Source of the DNA: Eutypa lata
Taxonomy: Eukaryota; Ascomycota; Sordariomycetes; Xylariales; Diatrypaceae
Reading direction: 5' to 3'
Assembly (NCBI GenBank): GCA_022661535.1
Contig: JAKULF010000009.1
Location: 1,798,001 to 1,862,000 of the forward strand
DNA length: 64,000 bases
A program made the translations under genes and the position numbers. A model generated the notes under the pieces. It did no database searches. It saw nothing but the letters and a program-made list of their open reading frames with translations, and was not told the origin of the DNA. Shown here piece after piece: positions 46,116-57,070 of this stretch (positions are counted from its first letter, which is position 1; every line of letters starts with the position of its first letter).

Positions 46116-47305
46116 GTAAACTACCTAACTTAGCTGGTGCTGAGAATAGAACCTTTTTTTTGCCCGGTTTTTTCGCGAGGATCATGGTCAAAGGGTCTCT
46201 TGCCTTGTATTGCGTGCTGCATTGTAGGATACGGGAAAAGCCGAGTTGGGAAAGTTATATGGAATCTCATAATCAAGACAGATGCCTATCCAAGGAGATG
46301 TGAATAACAATAGTTTTTGTGCTCTGCTTTGTTGACTCGTTTGCCTTACGCTTCCGTCTATTTTCTAAACGCTGTTGTTTACATATATGCGCGGTCTCGA
46401 TGCGATGTAGCAAATCGGGTGGGTAGCTCTGCGCGTGACCACCACGAGCAGGTCTGTTATTCATTTCCCCCTTTATACGTCCCCCCCATTCGCCTCACCC
46501 TGTCTATCTAGCTTGATATCATATCGCATGCACACAATACCTATGGTACATGTGCAACATAAAATAAGACACAACAAGGCGTAACGGCAAGACAATGCGT
46601 GCAGTTTATAAGAGGATCCCGCAGTCAGTTAGAGTTGGGTCTCTTGGACGGTTTAGCTCTTTATCTTTTATACCTTTCTCTACATCTTCGTCTGCGTCCT
46701 CATCATCTTCGTCTTCTTCTTCCTTTTGAGCCCCCATCTGATCTTCGTAGGGCCTCTCTCTTGTTTTGTTTTTTTATACGCTTCTTCTGCGAGGGGGAGA
46801 AGAACCAAACAAAAACCACCTATATACACATAGTTATCGCCGAATCCAGGAAGTACCCGGTCCAATCCAAGTCCCTAAAAACCCCAAACCGAGCCAAGCC
46901 AGAACGCCGTAAATCCGCCCATCCATTCATCCGCATGGTGTTCATGTTTTTTTTTTCTCTGCTGCTCTTTTGCGCTGTGATAAATGCTATTTCGATTAGT
47001 TCCTGTTGATGGTTTGTTTGTTTTCGTCCCATGTCCGCATTTGCAGTGTCTGCTTTCGTTCTATTTACCCATCCATCTATCATCCATCGTCGTAGTCATA
47101 AGAATCGTCAGCGGTTTATGTTTGTACGATGTTTCAGGTCCGTCCCTGAATACAATACAATACGATAGATGGGTCCACCGGGGCATGGTGTGGTATGGTG
47201 CGGGTGAGGTATCGTATGACCACAATCTAAATCATCCTTCCTCCTTCCTCCCTCCTCACATCCATATATCCACCCACCATCCAACGTTCCATTCATTCCA
47301 AACCC
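46116..47305. other. intergenic region
   Basis: Convergent 3' regions of ALG10 and the small hypothetical gene. Pyrimidine-rich low-complexity stretches (46665-46760) produce long but unconvincing frames on both strands; I reject them as genes. Confidence 0.5.
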
Positions 47306-47866
47306 TCACAAGCTCAACCGATCCAAGCTCAGCCTATCCTGACTCCTCACGCGCCTCACGACGCCGAGCTTGAAGAACCGCTCCTCGCCCCCCGCCGTCC
47401 GGCCCCCGATATACCACTTCTCGCCGCCGAGCACGTCGCGAAAGCCCTCGCTACTGCTATCGCTGCCCCTGCGCCTCCCACCTCCAGGCGCCGGGATCGG
47501 GATCCCGCTGTGCGCCCGCGGCGAGTGCAGGCTCGTTGTTGTCCGCTGGTGATGCGACTGGCTCTGTGGCGTGGATTGTGGCGGGGTTGATGTTGGTGAT
47601 GATGATGGCGCGGAGGAGGCTTGTTGTGCTGCCGCTGCCGCTGCCGCTGCCGCAGTAGTGGATAATGATCGGGATCCTGATGATGGGCTGTTGCTGCTGT
47701 TGTTGTTGCTGTTCCCTGGTTGTTGGTTATGTGTTGTGTGACCGTGTGATGTGTGGTGCTTGTTCGCTTGCGATGATGCTGCTGGCGACAGAGAGGATGT
47801 GGTTGGTTGTTGCCGGAAGGCGGCGAGGAAGGAAGAAAGGAAGAAGGGTCGTTGTGAGGAAGGCAT
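47306..47866 (-). CDS. conserved-looking low-complexity protein, unknown function
   Basis: Intronless 186-residue frame. It starts M-P-S-S-Q-R-P-F-F-L-S-S-F-L-A-A-F-R, has a long disordered middle rich in Ser, Thr, Gln, Asn, His and an alanine run (coded by a CTG/CCG repeat near 47620-47650), and ends in a non-repetitive block: G-S-D-S-S-S-E-G-F-R-D-V, E-K-W-Y-I-G-G-R-T-A-G-G-E-E-R-F-F-K-L and D-R-L-S-L-D-R-L-S-L. Ordered short motifs at both ends, linked by variable filler, suggest a real protein of a small family in filamentous fungi (recollection, not verified). No enzyme motif. The repeated D-R-L-S-L could be a docking or phosphorylation motif (inference). Confidence 0.65.
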   Translation of the reverse strand: MPSSQRPFFLSSFLAAFRQQPTTSSLSPAASSQANKHHTSHGHTTHNQQPGNSNNNSSNSPSSGSRSLSTTAAAAAAAAAQQASSAPSSSPTSTPPQSTPQSQSHHQRTTTSLHSPRAHSGIPIPAPGGGRRRGSDSSSEGFRDVLGGEKWYIGGRTAGGEERFFKLGVVRRVRSQDRLSLDRLSL

Positions 47867-50059
47867 TTTTCTTCTTCTTTTCTTCTAGCTTCTGTGCGTA
47901 GATATCCGTTATCCTCCCAAATAGTGGTGATGACGTCGTGTGGCGTCTTTCCCAGCAGTTGACTAGCTGTCGTTGTTGGTTCGTGGCGGGGTTTCAAATG
48001 GTACAATGAAAGTGACAGTGGCAGTCTTTTGTCGTTATGTGTAGTGATGCGCCGAATAACCTTCTTATCTCTCACGAGATGCTCTCGTCGAGTCGTGTAT
48101 GGTCGCGTCGTCGTCGTTGTCGCCAATCGTCAATCGATCCGAAGATTTCCGTATATCGGAAGTAGCAGCGCACGGCGACCAGCGCTCTCTATTGTATGTT
48201 CTATTCGAGTTTTTGTCCTTAAGGCCGCGTGCAGTTAAGCAGAAAGCCGAGGTAGTAATTTCTAGTCGGTGGGAGGGACTCTTGGTGGAGTAAAATATGT
48301 AAGAGAAGAAGCCTTTTTTTTACTATGCTCGATCATATGCAGACGGAGATGCGGTAATATGTACCTATGATGTGTATGTACTATGTATGTATGGTGTGAG
48401 GATGACGATTGATTGATAGAATCGAAGTAGATAGTTATGGAGTGAAGAAGAAGAAAAAAGGGACAAAAAAAGAAGCCCTGACTTGACGTCGAGTTACCCT
48501 AATTATCTAACCTACATAGCACATACACAAAAGATACTATATAATTTATTTTAATGCAAATGCGAAATGCAAACGCGAGTCATCAAAAATTGTCATATGT
48601 ATGTAGCTAATGTAAGTGTCGGCATAGTCGGTTGCTACGAGACGCACGAACGGGTTGCGCTGATTGATTGGACTTTACAGCTACCTGCTTGCTGCTGCTA
48701 CCCTACCCCTCGGCCAATACCGGGTTCGCTATAGCCAGCGCCAGCAAGTGTGCTGTGCTGTGCTGTGCTGTGCTGTGCTGTAGCGCTGTTCGGGTACTTG
48801 TTCACTAGGTAGGTTAAGCGGTCAACCGCTTCTGGGGAAAAGGTGGGGTTCCTTTGCAAATCGAAACCCTATGAATGGCCGAGGTACCGCACCAACCAAG
48901 GCGCTTCTGGGCCCGTTACCCCACGTTGTAGCCAATAGAAATTACCCGCGGGTCATCGTTTGTCAGTCGGTTCCCCAGACCCGAGCGAGATGCGAACGAG
49001 ACGAGGGCCGATGAGGTTTGAGATCGTACGACATATCGGGGACCATAGAATCCTACGGGATGCCGAAATATCACCTTTCTTCATTCATTCACTCATTCAC
49101 TCACTTGGTCAGTTCCGAAATTGGCTTTTGGAGTAGCTGCCTAGACCACCGTGACTAGGTACTCAACCAACCGTTTAGGGGCTAGGACTTAGATGGGACG
49201 TGCCAAGTGCTCCCTCCAGGCATATATATGCGATCTCGATGGGTCGATTAACACGATGTTCCCTAAAGTGCTCGGGGATATGGCAGGTTGCATATGGCTG
49301 ACCAGATGTCCCCATCGACTTATCCAATGAAGATATGGTCAAGACTTACAGTATATACCACGGGTGCATATCAAGCTTGACCGCTTTCAACCTGTCTCCT
49401 TGGTCTATATATGCAAAGTTAAGGACGTGTCAGGTGGAGCTATAAAGACAGCTCAGAGAGTGTTCAATATGCCAAAAGGGGCAATGTCATGGAGAAACTA
49501 GGACAGCCCGATGAAGGATAACCGAAATGGAAGGAAAGACTTGGAGGTAGTCCACTCCTTTTCACCCTCCGGGGTTTGTAGTTACACCAATGTGTAGAAT
49601 ATAGGGGCAGCTATCATGTAACTGCGAATTCACGAAAGGTGGCCATCAGCAGCCCGAACTATATGATAGATTCCGGGTTTTACAGATCACAAATTCATAC
49701 ACCTGTCAAAAGCAAGCTGGTGGCAATCAAGAGGTGCCTACTTGAAGAGAGTTATCTAATATGGTGACGGTCCGTGTATATAGAGTGGGATAAACAGTAC
49801 CCAGATACTAAGAAGACGGAACATCCGCCCTTAGCCAGGGCAATAGGTAAAGAAAGACAGCCCCCTGTCCCAGTGCCTACACTTAAAATCGTGTTGGGCC
49901 CCCAATCTTCTCCGTACACCAACTACCTGGATTTGGAAAAGGTGCCATAAGGAATGTTCCTCTTTTTCTTTCAAGAAAATGAGTGATTGCAACCCCTCCT
50001 GAACATACCAATGAGTGACAAAGGAATGTGAGAAGCATTATGTAGGAAAGTCATCAAGA
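47867..50059. other. 2.2 kb intergenic region with a pentanucleotide repeat
   Basis: No supportable gene. 48748-48781 is a TGTGC pentanucleotide run and 49081-49106 a TCATTCAC-type repeat. Confidence 0.5.
48748..48781. repeat. (TGTGC)n microsatellite
   Basis: About seven perfect copies of the pentamer in intergenic DNA, readable directly. Confidence 0.85.
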
Positions 50060-52061
50060 TTACGCCTTCTTTTTTCTACGATGCACATCTCTAACGGCCC
50101 TCGCCGTACTCTCCACAATATGATGGATTTCCTCCACCGTAGCATCATACGGTGGCGCAATGATGAGGCAGTTGGCGCCGTGGTATGTGAGGATATTGTG
50201 CTGATCACGGCCGGCCTCGAAAACCTCTGAGGCGATCGCGTCGTCCGAGAATCGGAGCCCCCAGAACAGACCCTTGCCGTTGATGGACCTGAGGATCCCA
50301 ACGTCGGCCCCATATTCCACGTGCCGCGTCATGAGGGCTCTCGTTAGCGAGGTGTACAGCTTTGTGCCCAGCTTCTCGATCTCGTTGCCGGACACATGCT
50401 CCTGGATCGACTTCACGACTTCCACCGCTGCGGTGCAGCACACGCCGTGTCCTTGGTTCGTCTGGCCGTGAGTGTGCGTGTGCTGGTGGGCGTCCCTACA
50501 TCTCTGCGTTAGTAGATGGCGTGTCAATATATTATCGGATGCGGCCAACACCTACGCTAGACGTCGCATAATGCGCCTATGGACCATCATCCCGCCCACG
50601 GGCATGAGGCCGCCACCGAGGGCCTTGGCTATCGTTTGAATGTCGGGCGCGAACCCGATCTCTTCCTGCTGCCAGGCGTGCATCTTACCCAGGCGTCCCA
50701 TGCCGCACATCACCTCGTCGAAGATTAAGAGGGCACCGCGCCGCTCGCAGATATTCTTGACCTTGGCGAAGTAGCCCTTGACGGGTCCGATGCAGCCGAG
50801 CGCCTAGTTAAGATAATCGCCACACGCAGTCAGCAATCATGATCGAGGAGCTTATACAAGCTTATTCGGTAAGTATGTACGTAACGTTAGGTATTCAGTT
50901 CGTAGTCACTTACAGCACCGACCCACGGTTCCGCCGCGAAAGCGCAAACGGTGTCAATGCACCTTCCGTTCTCATCGCACACAAGCTTGCCATTATCATC
51001 ACGTAGGCGCAGCTCGTCGAACTTGTCCTCCAGTTCTAGCCCCAGGGCTTCGACGTACAGTTCGTGCACGAGGCCGTCTTCTTTCACCGAGTTCGGGATG
51101 GGAACGCCGTGTTTCTCGAGCAGCTTGATGAGCTCCTCCTTCTTCTGATCCTCCTGGTAGAAACAGCGGCTGACCTTGTGGTAATTCGAGAGAAGTAGAG
51201 GTACATACTTCTCCTGTCGTTCGAGCATGCCACCCAGGGCTAAGGCACCAAGGGTGTTGCCGTGGTAGGAGTCCCTGCGCGAGATGAAATTTACCTTGTC
51301 CTTCAGGGGGCTGTGCCACTTGCTAGTGTTGGAATTCTTGTTCCTGGCTTTCTCTTCGGCTTCGCCTAGGTCGTACCAGTATTGTCTTCAGATGAGTCGA
51401 GTTAGGTGCGAGGCACGCCTTACGTGATATGGTTGGGTAGGTGATAATTGGTATGTAGATGACGAAGACAAATGATGATAGGAAACTGAAGATGCACCTA
51501 CCTAGCCATTTTAAGAGCAGCCTCGATAGCCTCAGAGCCTAGGTTTATCTCATCAGCAGCTAGCACCGACAGGAGTCTTATTGTTACTATCTCACCAGAG
51601 TTACAGACGAACACCTGAGACATCTCGGGTTCTTCAGTCCCGGGCATCTTCGTCGTTTGCGCCAGTATATTGGCGAGGGTCTCGTACGAAGTTGTGCTGG
51701 CGTACGCCCCCGCAACATAGGGCATGTTTTTAACCTGGTGTTCGATGGCGCTCAAGACTTTCTCCACCTTAAGGGCCCTGACGATGCAGGTGACGGCTGC
51801 CCCGCCGGAGGAGTCAATAACGAAACGGGCCGGCTTGCTGAGCTCTCCGTCTTCACCGTACGCTCCGATGCGGATATTCGTGCCGCAACGCCATAATGCT
51901 AGGGATAGCGGGCGCTGCACGTCGAATATCAACGCTGGTAACGACGAGAGATTTCGGGGTAGCTGGGCTAGCTGTAGGGCGTCTTTGTCGAGCCTAGCTA
52001 AGTCCTGCTCGGTTAGGTCCTCCAAGGGCAGGTCCTCCAAGGGCTTCCTATTCGATGTCAT
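50060..52061 (-). CDS. class III PLP-dependent aminotransferase
   Basis: Five exons (52061-51596, 51538-51502, 51385-50914, 50803-50556, 50495-50060) close in phase to 552 residues. Features of omega-/GABA-type class III transaminases: the phosphate-binding C-N-S-G-S-E (153-158, formed across intron 1), R-R-D-S-Y-H-G-N-T aromatic-histidine motif, I-F-D-E-V-M-C-G-M-G-R with the PLP-binding aspartate (354), and the Schiff-base lysine in I-A-K-A-L-G-G-G (K385). The H-G-Q-T-N-Q-G-H motif follows. It should transfer an amino group from an amine or amino acid to a keto acid in the cytosol or mitochondrion; the substrate is not determinable. The N-terminal 60 residues and a charged insertion (about 245-310) exceed the usual length of about 450. 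Intron 1 is 57 bases and free of in-frame stops. Confidence 0.9.
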
Positions 52062-53531
52062 GGTGGTGAAGCTGTGGCGTGTTGAATGTGAGATTGAAAA
52101 GAATTGTACAATATGGATGAAAGTGTCAGATGGTGTCTTCTAGCACCCATTTTAATAAACCCATACTTGCTGGAGATGGATATAATTATATGTTCATTCG
52201 AAGCATCAGTCTAAGTCTACATGGCGCCAGAATGGGAAGGAAAGCTGATCGCCTCTTTTTTTTCGGGCAATGACCGCCAAGTTAACACAGGCATGTATCA
52301 CCACATCACCATACCGCACATAATTTCACATGCTACCCTCTTTACGATGTTTGCCTGGAAGGTTCTCATATCACATTCTTGACATCGCTTTTTCGACACC
52401 ACAAAGTTACATGAATAGAATCAATGCATTACTCTGCATGCCCCTCCAGTAGTGCGTACGGAATCCTTTGTATATCTTATTGAAATATCTAATATTTAGG
52501 TGTTCATCTTTCCGAGGCTTAGCTAGATGACTGGCTTGTCGAACATCATTCCAGATGATGTTTGCACTCCTTGTGTAACGTGCCGGAATTGGCAATATCC
52601 ACTATAAGGCCGGTGAGTAGCCAACCAGGCGAGAGTTTTTGGATAGGTTGCCCACCCCCTCGACGCTTGATTATCTTCAGATCGCTATGTAGAAGCAAAC
52701 AAGTGCCAGAGGGTGCAGCTAAGAACGTAATGCCGGCTTATGCAAGTCTCATAATTATAGATGGATGGAATTTGAACCAGCAGATCATGGTAGTTTTCCT
52801 GCTTGTAACGATGTAAGAACCATGTGCCGCCTGTCGAGATGGTGTGGACGACGACAAATAGGAGACGAATATAAATCCACGTTTGCTAGATAAATCCCAG
52901 CTCATAGGGCAGAGAATAAATCATGGGGAATGTGATATCTCGCTGTTTATTGGATTCGAATGGTGATATCTAGTATGACACGGCGGACAAGTTACTGCTG
53001 GAAAAGAATGGATTGCTTATTCTAGATCAAGACATGAGCCAAGGCGATAATGACGCATGGTAATATGTACACGTTGACATCTGAATATGTATTTGCCATG
53101 TATTAAGGTCATCGAAAAGTCCAAAGTATATCCCTTTAAGCACGAGCCAGTTTCCGAGTTGCGCCATAAGGCAATATGACATTTTAAATGTTTCTAATAG
53201 TTGAAAATCATGCATGTTCACGTTTCAAAGTTAACTATCACAGCAAATAGAACAGAGCGAGGTTGAGGGATGCATATGTACATTTTTATCCCTATCTAAG
53301 CGAGAGCAGCCCCGATCCCATCTCTATAGACGAGGGACCGAATAGGCCAGTAGCGAGCGTCATCATGAGGCGTCTTCCGAACTCCACCTCATCCCAAAAG
53401 CAAAAAAAGTGCTTCATAAACTATATACAGAGAAGCTTGCGTATCCTGTCCCGCTATAAAATGCTACGGGCGACACTCAATTGTCATGGCCGGGAAACAA
53501 AAAGTGTGTTTGTGAGCTAAGAGGTAGCCTC
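52062..53531. other. intergenic region
   Basis: No supportable gene. Promoter side of the aminotransferase and 3' side of the secreted protein gene. Confidence 0.5.
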
Positions 53532-53984
53532 TTAGATGAAGTCCCACGAGACCTGGACGCGGCCGGCGCTCAAGTCCTCAAGCTGAGAGAAGACGGTCGG
53601 CGAGACGTCGATGGAGCCGGAGGCGCAGCCCCAGCACTTGTCGACGACCTCGGCGATGGCGGTCTTGCCATTGTCTGGAGCATCATCGGTTAGCACATGG
53701 GTTGGTTGGTGGTTACATAAGGAGTGAAGCATCCTATGTGTATGTGCAGTAGGGGGTATGGACTCACAGTTGATGGCGATCTGCCTGCCGCAGACTGCGG
53801 CGTTGTTGGGGTTGGGGTCGCTGCCGTACTGGTCGACGGCGAGAGCGACGACGGCGTCGGCCTCACTGTTGGTGAAACCGCAAGCACCGAGACCCGGGGT
53901 GTAGTAGGTGAGGTCACCGGAGTAGGCCACGGCGGAGGTGGCGACGAGGCCGACGGCGGCAACGATCTTGGTGAGGGAGAACAT
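53532..53984 (-). CDS. secreted double-psi beta-barrel (RlpA/expansin-like) protein
   Basis: Two exons (53984-53768 and 53674-53532) close in phase to 119 residues. Residues 1-20 form a clear signal peptide ending S-A-V-A. The mature part begins G-D-L-T-Y-Y-T-P-G-L-G-A-C-G-F, the usual opening of fungal RlpA-like/barwin-type double-psi beta-barrel proteins. It contains C-G-R-Q-I-A-I-N, then V-V-D-K-C-W-G-C-A, D-V-S-P-T-V-F and V-S-W-D-F. Cysteines at 35, 65, 86 and 89 fit two disulfides. The expansin cellulose-binding module is missing, so it is the short single-domain type, often abundant in culture fluids and during host colonisation; a cell-wall-loosening role is an inference. Confidence 0.9.
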   Translation of the reverse strand: MFSLTKIVAAVGLVATSAVAYSGDLTYYTPGLGACGFTNSEADAVVALAVDQYGSDPNPNNAAVCGRQIAINCESIPPTAHTHRMLHSLCNHQPTHVLTDDAPDNGKTAIAEVVDKCWGCASGSIDVSPTVFSQLEDLSAGRVQVSWDFI

Positions 53985-56900
53985 GGTGACTGGTGGTCTG
54001 TTAGTTAGGAGTTCGCTGGTAAGAGCTATCTGAGGTATACTTACTTGATTTGGAGTTTTGGGTGGTTAAATGCTAAGGAGCGTGTGTATGTAATTGTGTG
54101 AAGGAGTGAATAGTGTGCTTGAGGCTGCGCTGTTGTGATGTTGTGATCTGAGATGCTGAGATGATCCTTCCTTGACGAGGGGGGATTCCGAGACTTATAT
54201 ATACGCTAGACCTGGATGACGAAGCTCCCAAGTGGACAGTCTCTGTTCGCCTTGATGGTATGTTCCGGACTTTTGCGGGATCTATTTCTGGGCTCACAGA
54301 GATGCCCTTTTCGAACCAACAAACACACCTTCGACGGCACAGTGGGACAGCGTCATCCGCCGAGCCCATAGTCACGTTGATGGTAATTTTCCCCTTACTC
54401 ACTCACTGCAAGGTACGTGTACTCCACCACCTTCATAAAATCCCAAACAAGACGAAAACGGGTATGCCTTTCTGTGTGGTTCGTTAGTGTCAAGCGGTGC
54501 GGTGCGGTATAAGCTTATTTCGCGGAAGACCCATTTCAAGGAGAACGTAGCACTGGGAGGAGACGCCCTCGACGTATACTTTCCGTTCAACATCGGCCGG
54601 TTCGAAACCGCCACGCGATATATCAGATCTAGCGGTGGCCCAATCAGATACGCTCCACGTGGTTACATCTCGCAGTGTTCCACGCCCGTCAGCATTCTAA
54701 GTACCTACCCGCATAGGCAGGTATCCTAAGGCGTAGCTTGGTAAAGTGGGACGAGCTTATTGTCCCAGGGTCTACTTCATAGAGATGCAAGTTTTGTCGA
54801 GCCACCAGCCTGGTAAGAAGTCAAAAAAATAAAAATAAAAAAAAGGTCGGAGTATTGCACTGGTAAGTTGCGCGATTACTAAGACCAGACGTCCTTGGCC
54901 GGGGGTAGAATCCATCCTTGCACCGAGGTGCAAATGCGTAACATGCACAGCCATAATAACCTCACAGTGGTGGCCGAAAGAAGATGGTGTTAACTTGCCT
55001 ATGTACTTTAGTCCTATATGTCTAGTAATAGCTATTAATCATACCCAACAAGTTCTTGGACTGCTGCCACTTAGGTAATTCGGCCGAGTCTTGAAATCAC
55101 GCATGTGAGTGCGGTAGTGGTACCCGACAGCTGTAGTCTGTTGCTGACATCAGGTTTTTGTTCATTTAAGACAATCTCACAAAATTGTGCCGATCTCGGA
55201 CTCTTCGTGAAAGTTCGAGACTGGCTATATTCTTCCCATCGTCAAAGGTTTTATAAACGTCAGCAGCATCAGCAGCGGTGATTGCCGTGTTTATGATTCA
55301 CCGTTCTTGGATAGCCGAGGTATGAATGGTAAGTATGTAATACTCTAGGCTGCCAATCGCTTATTGAGACATATATTCCCCCGGTTCCAAGTTGGAAGAT
55401 TTCTTAACAATTTATTGTAATGACTACGATATAGTAGATATTGAAAAATCATTGATGACCAGGGAAGCTCTGAGGCTCTGTTTTTACTTCACCGTAATAG
55501 TAAGTAGGTCTTCTAGACCTTCTAGCCCTTTTCTTATAATAGCAACCATGTGATAATTAAGTGCAATCAGTCGTAGCGGGATGGATACCTAGGTTTAATC
55601 ATCCGTCCCGGATTTTTTTTCTTTTTCTTTTTTTCAAATGAAGATTTGGAAGCGGCTCGGGTTCGTTGCAGTAACTTGCAGTTTCCTCGTTGAAGCTAGT
55701 ATTATAGCTCCGGACCCCACCCGGAGCCGGACAGAGGATAGTGCAGGACGTAAAAAGTAACGCCTGCTCAGGAACAGGTTAAGTAAGAACAGGGGGTCAA
55801 ACCCAATTGTCCAAATGGGGTAGGTATAAAAAGTGTCGTAAGATTTGGTTTCTCACTTTCCACACCTGGTACGGCAACTCCGCGTGTCGATCTCCCCAGA
55901 GATTATTGCCTAGAATCTGTTTTTTCTCACGTTAGATCAGATCGATCATATCGTCTAACTAAAGCAGGTACCATCAACTCAGTGTGATTTTGGAGATCAT
56001 TCTTCCTCCCCTAGTATCCATAGTAAAATTTCCGATGCTCTAGATAGACACAGCCTTTTCATATGAGGATATGCTTTGTCCTATAGGACGAGGCGGGGAC
56101 CACCTGTGTGATTCGGCATGAATTTCCCAGGGCTGTTCATAATATTGTGTCATAGGGCTGACCTTACTGAGACTTTTGAAGTGGTCGTCTCCATACCGGG
56201 GTTACATTCAGCGAGAGAGATACCTGTACTCCTGCAAGATGCAAGACATTCTTGTCTCAGGTTAAACTACCCCGGACAACCGGAGAAGCCATCGAAAATG
56301 TCGTGCAACGACAGCTCCCGAGCTAACCGTCGATTAGTTGGGGCCGTCGTCAGCGTACGCTAAGCCATCTTAGATGTGCAGCTAGTCTATATATCCTACA
56401 AGCCACTACAGCTTGTGTTATTCTCCCCTGGAGTTGGGCCTATTGGGGGATCAGGACTGGTAAGGCACGGGACTGAAGGAAGAAATGAGGGGAACTGTAA
56501 CGTTAACTCATAGGACCAACATTTTCCCTAAAGGTTACCTACGAGCATTACGTTTTGCTAACTCAGAACCCTTAGAAATCAATAGAGGAATAAGAAATCC
56601 TCGATCCTGACAGAGACCAACCACTCAACCACAACCCCGCACAACGTCATCCCTAGAGTCTGTGAAGTGGAAATACGCGAACACATAGGCCACTCACTTG
56701 GGAGCCTGGTTCTCACCCTCCAACGAAAAACCTAACTTCAAGTTCGATTATCAAGCGCGACGGCTAGATATTTGAAATGGGGGATACTTGTGTCTTACAA
56801 AAGACGTAATCGCGTGGCTAGGTGGCTGACGCGGGGCAACCACTCTTCCTTGTCAGGGGCAGGGGCAAGCCTACACCTTCCCGCTCAGTTTAAAGCTGCG

Positions 56901-57070
56901 TACAATACAGTATATCTAATCGTAACAATAGAATCATTGGGATGGAACAAGTGCTTGAAGGTAGGGGGTTTCGATATCCTCTCTATGAGTTATTGGATCG
57001 TCGCTGAAAATAGTATTGACTGATTGGGAAAGGGGAAGAGGAGAAGAGAAGTTACACAATTGATAACTAA
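53985..57070. other. 3.1 kb gene-free stretch
   Basis: Only short unsupported frames. The first 250 bases should be the promoter of the secreted protein gene (TATATATA near 54195). No repeat family, RNA gene or splice-consistent coding sequence was recognised in the rest. Confidence 0.5.

Noticed and set aside
46599..47083. Frames on both strands over a pyrimidine-rich stretch
   Set aside because: Low-complexity DNA gives long frames without protein-like composition.
47356..48126. 256-residue minus-strand frame overlapping the small hypothetical gene
   Set aside because: Shadow frame made of Thr/His/Arg repeats; the overlapping 186-residue frame has ordered ends.
54580..54620. GGTTCGAAACC resembling a tRNA B box
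   Set aside because: No matching A box or cloverleaf could be folded around it.
53985..57070. Hidden gene in the 3.1 kb gap
   Set aside because: No series of splice-compatible coding segments or family motif was found on either strand.
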